DNA of 64,000 bases from Nematostella vectensis (Eukaryota; Cnidaria; Anthozoa; Actiniaria; Edwardsiidae), in assembly GCF_932526225.1 (NCBI RefSeq), contig NC_064040.1:16177994-16241993 (forward strand). The letters are read 5' to 3'. Positions 53,610 to 64,000 of this stretch are shown in pieces. The first letter of the stretch is position 1. Each line of letters starts with the position of its first letter. A program made the position numbers and the translations under genes. The notes beneath the pieces were generated by a model. It made no database searches. It saw nothing but the letters and a program-made list of their open reading frames with translations, and was not told where the DNA came from.

Positions 53610-55690
53610 TGAGGCGTGACTGATCAAAGTGATTTTCTCTCTACATTGTGCAAACAGACTTGGCCAATGGATTAAGTTTTGTTTCAGGGAACTCGTTGCA
53701 CGGAACAACCGAAAGCAACGTAGATAATTTAGTCTTGCACCGGACAACCAAAAACAACGTACAAGAATAGAAAACCTGTTTAGATATTTTTTTTGTGTCA
53801 AGAGGAGAAGATTACAGATAATGGGGTTGTATAGCCAGCTTTGCGTAAAGTACACTTGGGACCCTTTGTTCTATTGTCTATCAAGTCAGAAACATGTCAC
53901 GAACTCACTTGCACGAACTTAGCTTGTAACTGTTTAAGACGTAGTTTATCCAAGGGTCCGCTTCCACTAGAATGAAAGTTTTTGATGAGCGATTGCTATC
54001 AAGAATTTTCGCCACTGAGGCAGAACACCGGCTTCTTTGCTAGTGCTGGTGCTAACTGGCCCTTAGTTCTCGTGATCCGGCAAAGTTTAGTTAAGAGCGG
54101 TATTTCTTCCCAAACATTTTCCCAACATTTTGTTGGTGTTTGAAACATGGTTAGCCAAACTAAATTCGTTGAAAACTAAACAAACTTCGTCAACAGAAAG
54201 CCGCTGAAAAAAACAATTATATATTTTTTGAATATTTAGGGCCCACATGGAAACTATCATTATTGTGCAAGCCACAACATTTGACTTGCCCCATTAGCTG
54301 GCTGCAGTATACAACTGAACGCGAACGCCCGCAACTCGGGCTAATCTCGATTGTATTTTTTATTAAGTAATCCAATTACTGTAGATGCCTGTCTATGCGG
54401 CATCGGTTAATAATCAAAGTGCGTGACGTCCTTCTGAACTAGCTTTTTACGAACTTCAAATTTCTATCAAAGAAACCTATCCATCTCCAATGGCGAGAAT
54501 ACTGAATACGTGCGCTTTTATCGTTTAATGACATTAATTTGCTTCTTTGAAGTTTGGTTAAAGGCGAAACCGTGCTATAAAGGTAGCATTCAGAGTTTTA
54601 TTATAAAATTTTGTGTCCATGGCTCTGCCTAACGGTTAGTCCGCCATGTTGGTTCTGATGTCAAACTTCTCGAGGTGTAAGAAGGGGGCGTCCCTATCCC
54701 TTTTACAACGCGGTTTTGCATTTAAGTCGAACAAATTATGGTTTGATCGTTTGTAACAAACTGTATTGACAGAAAACAATTTTCGCCTAAGTGCAAACAG
54801 GCCCTAGTTTAGGTTGGCAAACAATTGGTTTGAACTTTTGGTGCATTTTCTGTTAGGTTTTGTCAATAAACCTTTTAATAAACGTTGTAGGGGCGAATGT
54901 CTGTCCTTAGAATAAAACAAACGCTAGCCCTGCTTGCTGGCTCTCGAGTGCGTTTATTCAGAAATTGCTGTTCTATGGGTTTCGGGATTCCTGTGGCAAA
55001 CATAAAAGCGAGAGAAGGGGCCTCCCAATCTCATGCTTTTTTCGCGCCATAGGAATACCAAAAACTCCGAAAACAGTAATTTCCGAATTAAAAACTTACT
55101 GAAGGGCCGGCTATCAGGCTAAACTCAGAAATTGTAAATAATATGTAGTGAATATATTCGACAAAAGTGTTTTATTTTTTGTTTTCGCTTTCGCATTCCG
55201 GCGGGAGACAATATCGCCGTAAAGAAAGGGACAGCGCATCAAATTCACCGAGAAAATGTCAAGCGTTAACACAAGTAGGGCGAATACAATATACTAATTA
55301 GTTTTGTTTAGTTTTTTTATTTTCATTTATTTGCCTTAATTATACAGATATAAATACTTGTTGAAATACTGCAAACTGGTCAGAAAGCATTTAAAACGAT
55401 TAAAATAGTGGACCGCATGTTTGTTATTTTTTGGGAATCAATTCAGACTAAAAAAAGGGAAATTGATAAAGGAAACAAAGAGACCCGCTTCTATGTTTGA
55501 GTTATACAATTAAAAATTCGTCTCTAGGAAACTTGAGGTCATCTTGAGCAAATGAGGTTCCACCTTTATTTACTCCTTTTGTTACCAATGTCCCCTCCTG
55601 CCTCAATCTCTTTAAAGGGGGGTAGGAAACGCGGGACGGACATAACTCTGCACCGCAAAGAAGCCTCCTCGTTATTCCCAACACGTCTTG
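53610..55690. other. Intergenic region between the two host genes
   Basis: No recognised gene or element. It is upstream of the lectin-GM2A gene and downstream of the cyclodipeptide synthase gene, so it holds the promoter of one and the 3' end of the other. Confidence 0.35.
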
Positions 55691-55699
55691 TTTGAAAGC

Positions 55700-55917
55700 T
55701 CAGCGGATGATACAGAAACCATATCCCTGTCTCGGCTTGCCGTCATATTCCCCATTGATTAATTTCTCAAGCATGGGCCATGAGCGATGATAGATGAAGG
55801 TTACTTCGTCTGCGTCGTACAGAGCCTTGCTGGCTAATATGTAGGCGAACTCCTCGATTATATACAACACTGCTTCTCTAATGCTGTCGTCATTATAAAC
55901 ATCGGGATAAAAATCCG
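55700..55917 (-). CDS. Cyclodipeptide synthase exon 3 (Tyr/Glu/Tyr active-site half)
   Basis: Acceptor tttgtttatag. Supplies YIIEE and IYHRSW, and ends QGYGFCIIR before TGA (55700-55702). The G-K-P-R-Q-G-Y end resembles the C-terminal loop of the family. Confidence 0.8.
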
Positions 55918-58900
55918 CTATAAACAAAAACAAAAAGAAACAACATCAACACCAGGTTACTTGCTAACATTAAATAAAATGCTACTGAGTGGTGGCTTGT
56001 TTCTTATATTCTGAGTATCAAGTTCCGTGTTCGCTTTATGTTATTTCGTTTTTTTTTTTTGCTTTTACTATAGTGAAGAGAAAAAAAACAGCTTACGTAA
56101 TATCACAGGTAAACATGAAAATACCATGTGCATTATATATACATCAACCAAAAAAGAAAAAGCGCTTGATACAATAGATTGGTCGAAGGAAGAATAAGAT
56201 ACAATTACAGAGCTAGTGATTGCACTATCCATGGTTTCGGATTTAACCAGATAGTATCGGATCTAACTAAGAATTTTACTTAGAACTGATCCACATGAGA
56301 GTGGCCATTACAACAGTACCTCAACCCGCGCACAATTACTCTACTAACAGGGGATAGGGTAAGAAACAAACACTACATTCCGTCCCTTCTTAGACAAATA
56401 GTTCCTAAACTATTTAAATATTGTAAATAGTACAGAAGTATCATACAAGACACCCTAATGTGTGGTTACTGTCCAGTGTCAATTATCTAATATCCTACAA
56501 TAAAGTCATCAAATCTTGCAGGCGACTTTCTAGTAGTTCTTTGAACTACTTCTTACTCAATTTATCCCGTAAGTGGTAGGGTACGCGACGCTTAGGCTAA
56601 ATTCAGGTTCTACATTTGCATCAATTGGAATCTTAAGCAGGTAGTCCTTTAGTTTTCCAATGCCTCCACAGCAACCCGGATACTTAAATACTAAAATATC
56701 AGTTACTGTCTGATTTTGATGTACAGCATTTACATTTTGGTGTCCCAGCCTTAAGACCCCTAATGCTAACGCAGTTGCTCGTCCTAGAAAAGATTATCCC
56801 TTTCCTTCAATAGCTATATATTCCACATTGTTCAAAACATTTTGTCCCCAAATCACTTGTTCAGTAAACTTGCCAATTATAGGTAGAGGATATTTACTGC
56901 CATAAGGGTACATGTTCGGTTTGCACTTTGCTGATTCACAGACGATATGTTGAGTCTTCAACTTTTCCCAATGTGTCTGATCAATAATATTGCAAGTGGC
57001 ACCAGAGTCAATAACCATTGAAACAGGTATCCCCCCAACGTTCACTGTTATTTTAGCATGACCGTTTGAATCACCATAACCAGTGCCGGTCACAGGCGTA
57101 CCTGACATCATTCTGTTCGACTTTCCTGACTTCCAGTTTTGGTGGATGCCTATTTTGTTTGCTCTTACAAACTCTCTGAAAGCGATCCATTCCTTTACAC
57201 TTGTGGCAGGTCTGGCTCCAAGGTTTACAGCCTTTTTCATTGGACATATGACCTTCTTGACCACACCGAAAACACTTGCCATCAAACTTCTTAGATCGTC
57301 CAGACTTGTTTTGCCGACCAGCAGATTCCTTCTTGTTGAAAACTCGGGTAACTTCCTTCTTGTCTCCTAGATCTGCAGTCTGTCTATCGTTTTTCCCTTC
57401 AATATCCCCAGCTTGACGTTCTGCATCCTCCAAAGGTCAAGCAATTTCTCACAACTGGCTCAGGGTTAAAACTCGTCTCTTCTGAAGTCGTTTGAGCCGC
57501 AGGTCATGTGACCATACAACCACTTTTAACTTGGTCAAGAATTTGTTCATCCAAGAATTCTGCTTCGCCAAATTCGCCGAATTGGCATTTCTGTCGAAGC
57601 CTCGTCACGTATTGTTCTACAGTTTTGTTTGGAGACTGCCTTGTTTCACCGAGACTAGCAGAGCAGACCAAGCCCGACCACAAGCTCTTAGTTCCCCTAC
57701 TGGGTTCCAAGAACCTGGGCGAGCTTCCTGCAAGGGTCCAACGGTTCCAGATGCGGCTGTTGCACTTCGCATACACAATATCACAAGTTCAAGGCAAGAA
57801 CCTTGAGCACTGCGGACGCGCTATCCAGAGCTTCTTGCAAAGAATACTCAAACCGGAAGAGCTGAAACTCCAGGAAAAGGTTGACCAATTCATGGACGCC
57901 GTCATGGATGGTCTACCCTCATCTAGCGACCGCCTCTGTCAAATCCGAAAAGAGCAGAGCAAGAATCCGGTCTGCAACATGATCAAACAGAATTGCACCG
58001 AGGGATGCCCGGAAAAGTTGAGCGTTACAAGTACGCTAAAACCCTACTGGGAAGTCAGAGGAGAGCTGTCAGAACGGACTACTGATAAAGGCAGAGCGCA
58101 TCCATCCCGACGTCATTACGGGAAGAAATAGTCCAAGTTATTCACACTGGTCATCAAGGAATCGTCAAATGGCCAGAAGTAAGTAAAGCAATTGAATAAG
58201 CTGAGACGCAGTCCCACTGAGGCACCATACCCTCAAAGCTACCGGAACGTCCGTGGCAGAAAGTGGCGTGTTACAAAAGCGCAACATACTTACTGGTGAT
58301 CGACTCCCTCTCGAGGTATGTTGAGGTGTCACGTCTATCTAATACAGTGTCTAAGGGTATCATTGAACACTTGAAAGCCATATTCGCAAGGCATGGTTAT
58401 CCCGAGAGTTCATGACAGATAATGGCCCACAATATGCCACAGCAATATTTGCGCAATTTGCTAAGTCATATGGTTTTACTCATGCGACAAGTAGTCTTCA
58501 CTTCCCAAGATCCAATGGGGATGTAGAGAGAGGGGTCCAGACAGCAATGAAACTAATCAAGAAGTCGGAAGACCCCTATCAAGCGCTGCTAGCCTTCAGA
58601 TCAACGCCACTGACCGCCTTCGTACAACAGTACCAGGTACACCTCCCAGTCGAGAACCAGCCTGGCCTGATCTAGAGTCTGTAACAGATAGGCACACTTG
58701 CTGCTTTTTATTTTACACCTGTTGCTGCAACCAGAAGATAGAAGTAATGGTTTAACTAGAATAAGTTTTGATAAGTGTCCTCTTACATTACCCATGTAAA
58801 GTAAAATAAATATTAGAAAATATGTCCTGATTTTATAACCTGATGTTTGCTGCTTATGTTTAGTTCTAATGTCCACGAGTATCTTCTGCTTTGCTGGGTG

Positions 58901-61198
58901 CTATTTCTGTACAGAACTTGCATAAGCACAGATTATTTTCAGCGATGTCTTTTCTTTGTGTCTTCCTTTTCTCTTCTCCCTATTTTTAGCACAATGCTAT
59001 TCATATTTCACAGAATGCCTGATTAAAAGTACCGAGCTACCGCTTCACGCATAATCCTCTAGGAGACACTGCTAAGTAAAAACTGTGGCCATTGCGGGCC
59101 CAAGCTCACCAAGTTCTTCCATAGAAGGGACGGGCCCTGTTTAAAAACAACTCAAGGAATGAAATTTCTTTGAAATTTGAATATATCTATTAAATTCAAA
59201 AGTTTTACACAGATTACTCTGGTTTTTAACAGGCCATCCGCACTATATTATTAGTCACATCCTCATACCCTCATCCTCAAAACACACTATCATAAGTCGA
59301 AATATCTGGCCTTCCTCAAAGGCGCGAGATATCTTGTTTCTTCAAATACCATGGAACCCCGACAACTCGACTTCACACAATTGTCCCTCAGGGGCGGATC
59401 TAGCTTTTCGCTGTAAGGGGGGGATGACTCTGTAACAAAGGAGGGAGGGGGTATAAATTTGTTTGTTGATATGGCTCTCTGGCAGCCAAAGGGGGTGGGG
59501 GGTAAACCCCCTAAACCCTCCCCCTAGATCCGCTATTGTCTACCTGACTCCTTTTCTGACATCTCGTCGCGGGGGGTCTTGCCTAGCACCCTCGCCACCT
59601 CCCTTACTGAGTCCTGTCGAAAGAGCGTGTTCGTGCGGTATAACCGAGTGATCTCTTCCAGCTTCTCTTGGTACACAACGTGCGTGGCAACCTCGCGCGG
59701 CCAGTCCACGAAATGGAAGTCACCGGGGAGCTCGCGAAGTTTAGACAACTAAAAAGACACGGCGTCAGCATTCTTATCAGATTGATTCAAAATAGGGAGA
59801 GAAGGTAGAGAAGACCTATATTCCCCTGCTAGCAAAGATTTCTTCCTGCCTGTTCCTATCATCTCACTTATCCGTGTTGCGTCTTTATGCTCCTTCGCGT
59901 TCTCGCTTGTTATTTTATTTCTGTCCGCATGAGAAACCTCTGTCGATAGCTGCTATGGAACGTAGCAAGTCTTGGGTATGGCTTTCTACAACAGGATAAC
60001 AAAATATACACGAAATCTAATTAAATGTGTACATTTTTATTGATAAGTAGTTAGATTAACTGTTTTTATCATAGGTCATACTAGGTCAACTGGTCCTAAT
60101 TAAAAAAACGGGGTTTAGAAGAGGTATTTGCTTTCGTCGCCATATTATCTTCTAACCAGCTGTTACATAGCTTTTTTCCTGCTGACCCAAACAAACTCCA
60201 AGGACACGACACGGATAAGTGAACTGATAAATAACTTACAAAAACGAACAGTAAGAAATCTCTGCCAGCAGGGTTGGTTTGATGTTCCTCTAGGCTTGTA
60301 TGGAAAGCGTGGTATCGCTGTATTGTGACGTCATTTTCTCGATACACTTTTTCTTGGTTACAAGTCCCTTTATATTTCTCACTATATTTTCGAATGTCAC
60401 ACCGTTTTCGTTTGAGGAGGTGTCATTATTTAGCGGGGGGAGGGGGGTGGGGGTGCTCTGTTTTTTTTTTTTAAATAGGCGAAAACATTTTTGTCCTTCA
60501 CTTGTGCTTAGGCGAACATAAATTATTAAATTATTAAATGATTGCACAATATATTATTATGTTGATACAATGTATAGTCCTTTGCGCTAAGTTTTGTAAG
60601 GGAAGTATGTTTTTATTAGCACACCTAACGTAAGGTAAGTAAAATGTAATTTATTTCTGAATTGGTACACGTTTGCACCGGTCACGGTGCAAACCCTCAG
60701 ACAATCCGCAACAAAAGTAAGTAGGGCATTTTACATAACAACACTTTACCCTCTTTGCCCCTAATTAATATTGGTTATAGGCGACTTTTAGCTCAAAACA
60801 CAAGCAGTTGCTAGGTGTTCATTCGCCCTCCAACATTAAGGAGGGGGGGGGGAGGGAAAGTGTCCGTTTCTTGTAACAGGTTGTAGATATTTCCCTACCT
60901 TTTTAATGGCTCTCTTGCAGTGTGCTCGTAGATAATCGGCGTGTTTTTTCGCTCGTTTCACAGCATCCTTAGATCCCATGGCTCTGTACGTATGTACCGA
61001 GGGTTGCTGAGGAACGAATACAACTATTTTCCTGGGCTCTTTGCCGAGAAACTCGACGTACTGTTCAATAATAGGCTGTTTGTAGTATGGGTTACCAGGG
61101 CTCATGCCAAACAGCACGACGCCTTTCTCCTCCAATACTCGGTCCCCAGTCGTGAATATCAGCCCGCCATCTTGGTGGTGTTCATGCTTAAGTGGCAT
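55700..61198 (-). CDS. Cyclodipeptide synthase, three exons, 240 aa
   Basis: Exons 61198-60899 (300 bp, phase 0), 59748-59544 (205 bp, ends phase 1) and 55917-55700 (218 bp) join in frame to 723 bp. Cyclodipeptide synthases use two aminoacyl-tRNAs to make a cyclic dipeptide (diketopiperazine); they are descended from class I tRNA synthetases and are about 200-300 residues long (AlbC is 239). Visible family signs: GVVLFGMSPGNPYY near residue 26 (Ser33 and Asn36 at the AlbC Ser37/Asn40 positions), a basic helix with many Lys/Arg (AVKRAKKHADYLRAHCKRAI) where AlbC binds tRNA, VDWPREV, LYRTNTLFRQDSVREVARVL, EAVLYIIEEF (Tyr187/Glu191 for AlbC Tyr178/Glu182), and VTFIYHRSW (Tyr211 for Tyr202, 20 residues after the Glu as in AlbC). 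The product is cytosolic with no signal peptide. The dipeptide made cannot be told from the sequence. No tailoring enzyme lies nearby. Confidence 0.82.
55930..56790. other. Intron 2 of the cyclodipeptide synthase gene, no element recognised
   Basis: AT-rich, with a T-run near 56050. Confidence 0.3.
56794..57660 (-). pseudogene. Gypsy-type gag and protease fragment
   Basis: Minus strand: gag-like KTVEQYVTRLRQKCQFGEFG at 57620-57560, then a zinc knuckle region CFRCGQEGHMSNEKGC near 57290, then the retroviral-like aspartic protease MVIDSGATCNIID (57020-56980) with the following YPYGSKYPLPIIGKF region. Frames change between the blocks. It represents the start of a Gypsy/Ty3 element, cut off before RT. 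It lies inside an intron of the cyclodipeptide synthase gene, on the same strand as that gene. Confidence 0.75.
57675..58680 (+). pseudogene. Gypsy-type RNase H end and integrase fragment
   Basis: Plus strand: LVPLLGSKNLGELPARVQRF and RLLHFAYTISQVQGKNL are the end of the Gypsy RNase H region. IHTGHQGIVKWPE near 58140-58185 is the integrase zinc-domain end, and LLVIDSLSRYVEVSRLS, FMTDNGPQY and RSNGDVERGVQT are the integrase core with its Asp, Asp and Glu. Several frame changes and missing parts mark it as dead. The orientation is opposite to the gag fragment it touches. Confidence 0.75.
58690..59220. other. Intron 2, nothing recognised
   Basis: No feature seen apart from AT-rich sequence. Confidence 0.3.
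59226..59300. repeat. Fragment of the TTAA-flanked MITE family
   Basis: aacaggccatccgcactata and tcacatcctcat match the interiors of the MITEs at 43450 and 44216; the ends are missing. Confidence 0.6.
59389..59534. mobile_element. MITE-like repeat with gcggatctag ends
   Basis: ggggcggatctag at the left is inverted as ctagatccgct at the right. G- and C-rich inside. It ends within 10 bp of the exon 2 donor. Confidence 0.6.
59544..59748 (-). CDS. Cyclodipeptide synthase exon 2 (central helices)
   Basis: Acceptor gtctttttag, donor gagtcag|gtagac. Reads LRELPGDFHFVDWPREVATH, then a helical stretch matching the mid-region of the family. A repeat element ends about 9 bp inside the following intron. 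Confidence 0.75.
59760..60890. other. Intron 1 of the cyclodipeptide synthase gene
   Basis: No element recognised. Contains a ggggggaggggggtggg run near 60437 beside a T-run. Confidence 0.35.
60899..61198 (-). CDS. Cyclodipeptide synthase exon 1 (nucleophile and tRNA-binding helix)
   Basis: ATG at 61198 puts the nucleophile Ser at residue 33, close to Ser37 of AlbC, which supports this start. Donor aaaaag|gtaggg. The exon covers the first Rossmann strand, the catalytic loop (GMSPGN), the strand KIVVFVPQQPS and the basic helix. Confidence 0.8.
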
Positions 61199-61479
61199 TG
61201 TATAAATGAACGCAAGGTGGAAAAGGTAAGTTGTACACCTTGGTGAACTTTTGAGAGATACAGGCGGTTGAAGAAGAGATGTTCACGTCTTTGTGAGACA
61301 GACGTTGTGCTTGTTAGAATATTATTAGGTTCTATGGTCCTATGGTCCTATTGATCTATTGTCACGTCCACACAACCACGCATTTATTACTATATAGGTT
61401 ATCCTGTAATGACGGACGTGTGGTCGCGACCATATGACCTCCTCCTCCTCCTGTTAAAAGCGATATTCTAAGTCATACA

Positions 61480-61740
61480 CGCAAGTGCGATGTTATAAGC
61501 GGAAAAGTGCCATATTATGAGATATAATGTGCGGTGTTTTGAAGCAAATTGTCTTATGTCGTGACGCCAAGAGTCAGATGTTGTTGGCGATTTGCATAAT
61601 GTGCCATGACGCAAGCCTAAACATCCAATCGTGTGTGACAAATACTCACATGTCGTTGTGCAAAAAGTCCAATGTCGTAACGCAAAAAGTGCAATCTCGT
61701 GAAGCACAAAGTGCGTTTGCAAAAAGTGAGTTTTTTTCTA
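61480..61740. repeat. Degenerate about 30-bp repeats upstream of the cyclodipeptide synthase
   Basis: Loose repeats of gtcgtgacgcaaaaagtgca type. Period and copy number are uncertain. Confidence 0.4.
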
Positions 61741-61810
61741 CATAGACCAGCATGCTTTGCGAATAGACTAGAAACGTAATTGCGAAATCCTGAGCTTAAA
61801 TTTTTAGATT

Positions 61811-62155
61811 CTAGATTTCCAGTCGTTTCTCGAGTTTGATATCTTGACGTTTTTTTATCTCTTTGTGTGGATGATTTATAGCTTGCTTCCCTTGTAATCT
61901 ATAGGTTTCATTATTTAGTGCATTGTTTAGTGCGTAAAAATGTTCTTCTAAGAGCGTGTTTTGTTCTTGTGACAATTCGCAATAATTATAAATTGTACGA
62001 AAAAAATTATAAACATTTTTTTTCTCTGTATTTTTTGAAATCATAGACGCTTTCAAAATATTCATTCTGCTTTGCAGAAATATAGATGCGTTACTTTTTG
62101 CCTTGTAATATCGTTTCGAAATTATTAACAGCGTATATCTTATTGCTTTGATCAC
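61811..62155 (-). CDS. Possible 114-aa ORF, unrecognised
   Basis: Minus-strand ORF rich in Lys, Asn and Ile (INILKASMISKN-like composition), soluble and helical in appearance. It is in AT-rich DNA without recognised domain or splice signals. It may be chance. Confidence 0.15.
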   Translation of the reverse strand: MIKAIRYTLLIISKRYYKAKSNASIFLQSRMNILKASMISKNTEKKNVYNFFRTIYNYCELSQEQNTLLEEHFYALNNALNNETYRLQGKQAINHPHKEIKKRQDIKLEKRLEI

Positions 62156-62649
62156 AATTGTGATCGAAAAATGAGTGTTTGCCGAAAAGTTGGGTGATTC
62201 GCGCGCTAATGGTGTTCAAAAGCTTATAAAAAATATTGATAAAAATCACCGCTCCAATTGCTCCAGGATTCCTTTTGGATACTTTGCTCAGGTTACACTC
62301 AGCTTTTTTCTGGGGAAGATTCGGGCTCCACAATCAATTATATGTGTATTTTGGGTGGGAGCGTCCTATTTTGTATGGGAATGTCTAATGTTTATCACCC
62401 ACTTGTATAACTCTTGACGTAACAAGTGATATGCAAATTAGATATTCGGATGTCGCCGGTTTCATGCAAAAATTTGCCAAAATTGCTCATTATAAAAGGA
62501 TCAAAAATCAGGTTTCCGTTAAAATCAAGTATCGAAAATTGGAGGAATTATTGTTGGGATATTACGCTACTTTACTAACTAGTCAATTTGTCAAAATAAG
62601 CAAAAGAGAATTTTGTGTCACGTTCTCTTTAATGAAATATTATTTTGAT

Positions 62650-63150
62650 GACGCCAGCATATATTTTCTTCTAGTGACGTCATTGATGAATCATGTCACG
62701 TGACTATATTGGTGCAACCCCCTTGACTCCTTCATGACACATACCAAGATTGTTTGCCATACGATGTTTCGTTTATAAGATATGGATAATTTTGTTCTTA
62801 ACGAAACCGGAATAGTTTTGCTTTTAGTGACTTCATTGATGACGTCACAAATCACGTGACCATTTTTTGCACCCCTTTGACACAAACATGTCGCCTGCCA
62901 AGTTTGGTTGTGAAACAATGTTTCTTTAAAAAGATATGAATGTTTTTGCTTTTAATCACGTTTTTTTTTTGCTTTAAAAGACGTCATCGACCATATTGTT
63001 GCTTCCCCTTTGACACCTACATGTCACCTAACAAGTTTGGTTGCCATACGATGTTACTTCGTTAAATATAAATATGTTTTATTTTGATGACGTCTGCATA
63101 ACCACGTGACCACAGTTTTGCACCTCCCTTGACACATACGTGACAGTCTT
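62650..63150. repeat. Degenerate about 150-180-bp repeats with CRE and E-box motifs
   Basis: Three to four units, each with gacgtc or tgacgtca, then cacgtga, then a ttgcaccc...ttgacaca stretch, then catgtc...caagtttggttg and a gatgtt or aatgtt end. Spacing differs between units. Confidence 0.65.
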
Positions 63151-63190
63151 TTAAAAGAAACTTACCATGTACCGTCGTGACAGAGCTGTG

Positions 63191-63349
63191 GCAGGCCTCG
63201 AAATATTGGGGGGGCGGGGCACGATAAAGAAACTTTAAGAAAATATGGGGGGCAGAGCCACGGCCTTACTGTTCATTTCCTTATAGTTGTTTAATATATT
63301 GGGGGGGGGGGCACGTGTCCACAGTTCCGAGCTCTTGCTACGGCCCTGC
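63191..63349. mobile_element. G-rich dispersed repeat, copy 2
   Basis: Same order as 44533-44694: gcaggcc, three G-runs, gctacggccctgc. Same orientation. Confidence 0.6.
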
Positions 63350-63489
63350 ATGGTGAATTTTAAGGTTGTTAACATTCATTCTGCTTGTTATTATTGCTCT
63401 CCTGGGAGTCCAGTTCTCACAGTATAAAATGAGTTTAAGGTATCGTGTGTTATGTATTGGTTGATGTTACCATGGAGATAGCGTGCAAT

Positions 63490-64000
63490 CTGGCAGCGGG
63501 CGATGGACCAGGTCCTACAAGGTATACCACACGTGCAGTGTTACCTTGACGATATAATCATCACAGGCTCCAGCCTGGAAGAGCATGTCTCCACTCTGGA
63601 CAAGGTTTTGGGCGGACTGGAGGACTTTGGCCTTAGGGTCAACAGAAAGAAGTGCACATTCATGCGTGATTTAGTGCAATGGTCTCCATCTGTCCAAGAG
63701 CAAGACCGAAGCTATGACACAGCTCCGCAGCCCAGAGAGTGTTGGAGTGCTGCGCTCCTTCTTAGGAATGGTACAGTACTACTCACGGTTCTTACCTGAT
63801 TTGGCAACTCACCTAGCACCCTTACACAAACTACTACAGAAGGGTGTGTCGTGGGTCTGGGGTGTGGTGCAGGAGCAGAGTTTCAGGAAGGTCAAGGGCA
63901 TGCTGTCGGAGGAGCGTGTCCTTACACACTTTGACCCGGACTTACCGTTGATCCTCGCCTGCGACAATTCCTCTTATGGGCTAGGGGCGGTCCTGGCACA
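63490..64000 (+). pseudogene. Gypsy-type reverse transcriptase, runs off the window
   Basis: AMDQVLQGIPHVQCYLDDII has the YLDD catalytic box, followed by HVSTLDKVLGGLEDFGLRVN and KKCTFM (thumb). After a frame change near 63675 it continues with the Gypsy connection region (SFLGMVQYYSRFLPDLATHL, HKLLQKGVSWVW) and the RNase H start LILACDNSSYGLGAVL at the window edge. The 5' part of RT is missing before 63490. One frameshift; probably a dead partial copy. Confidence 0.8.

Noticed and set aside
60836..60898. Extension of CDPS exon 1 past 60899 to the end of the open frame
   Set aside because: A good donor (aaag|gtaggg) lies there, and the added residues (proline-rich end) do not resemble the family, whereas exon 2 continues the homology.
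61941..62417. Possible gene opposite or next to the 114-residue ORF
   Set aside because: The short ORFs are AT-rich, show no family and have no coherent splice signals.

Overview
The window looks like animal nuclear DNA, most likely from an anthozoan cnidarian (coral or sea anemone). It is AT-rich and intron-containing, and it carries repeat-borne protein families that I associate from memory with cnidarian genomes: DUF6589-type, THAP, P2X7-C-terminal-like and ankyrin-linked fragments, DIRS and Gypsy elements, and Polinton/adintovirus-like DNA. It also holds a cyclodipeptide synthase; an animal enzyme of this class is known from Nematostella. Species identity cannot be fixed from the sequence alone.

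Two host genes can be read exon by exon, both on the minus strand. (1) 61198-55700 is a three-exon cyclodipeptide synthase gene with matching splice phases and a 240-residue product. It has the Ser/Asn (GMSPGN), Tyr-x3-Glu (YIIEE) and Tyr (IYHR) active-site positions at family spacing. (2) 53549-42264 is a five-exon gene: signal peptide, an SUEL/rhamnose-type lectin domain (one exon of 327 bp, symmetric phase 1-1), then a GM2-activator/ML lipid-binding domain. The lectin exon sits inside the ML domain, just after its first cysteine, so skipping it would leave a plain GM2A-like protein.

Layout. 0.7-12.1 kb: broken fragments of multi-copy cnidarian genes (RecQ-like helicase, DUF6589, P2X7-C-terminal-like with 3 exons, THAP gene, an unnamed family at 8.3-6.6 kb) with MITEs. 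12.1-19.8 kb: two opposed DIRS-type tyrosine-recombinase retrotransposons, one with a 711-bp MITE in its recombinase tail. 20-24 kb: MITEs and an ankyrin-linked fragment. 24.0-28.3 kb: decayed Polinton/adintovirus-like segment (promoter block, GRF zinc-finger ORF, small ORFs, RING ORF, broken family B DNA polymerase, integrase N-terminal scrap). 29.5-41.8 kb: almost only repeats, including a 33-bp array and three large minisatellites (32/37, 19 and about 53 bp). 42.1-53.6 kb: lectin-GM2A gene. Its second intron holds a 36-bp minisatellite, apparently grown from the lectin exon's own 5' splice site and split by a 4.1-kb element with about 1.5-kb inverted repeats and TTAA ends. 55.7-61.2 kb: cyclodipeptide synthase gene with inverted Gypsy debris in its large intron. 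61.4-64 kb: repeats containing CRE and E-box motifs, then a Gypsy reverse transcriptase running off the window end.

Splice models are mine, made by eye from GT/AG signals and phase; no alignment or search was run.
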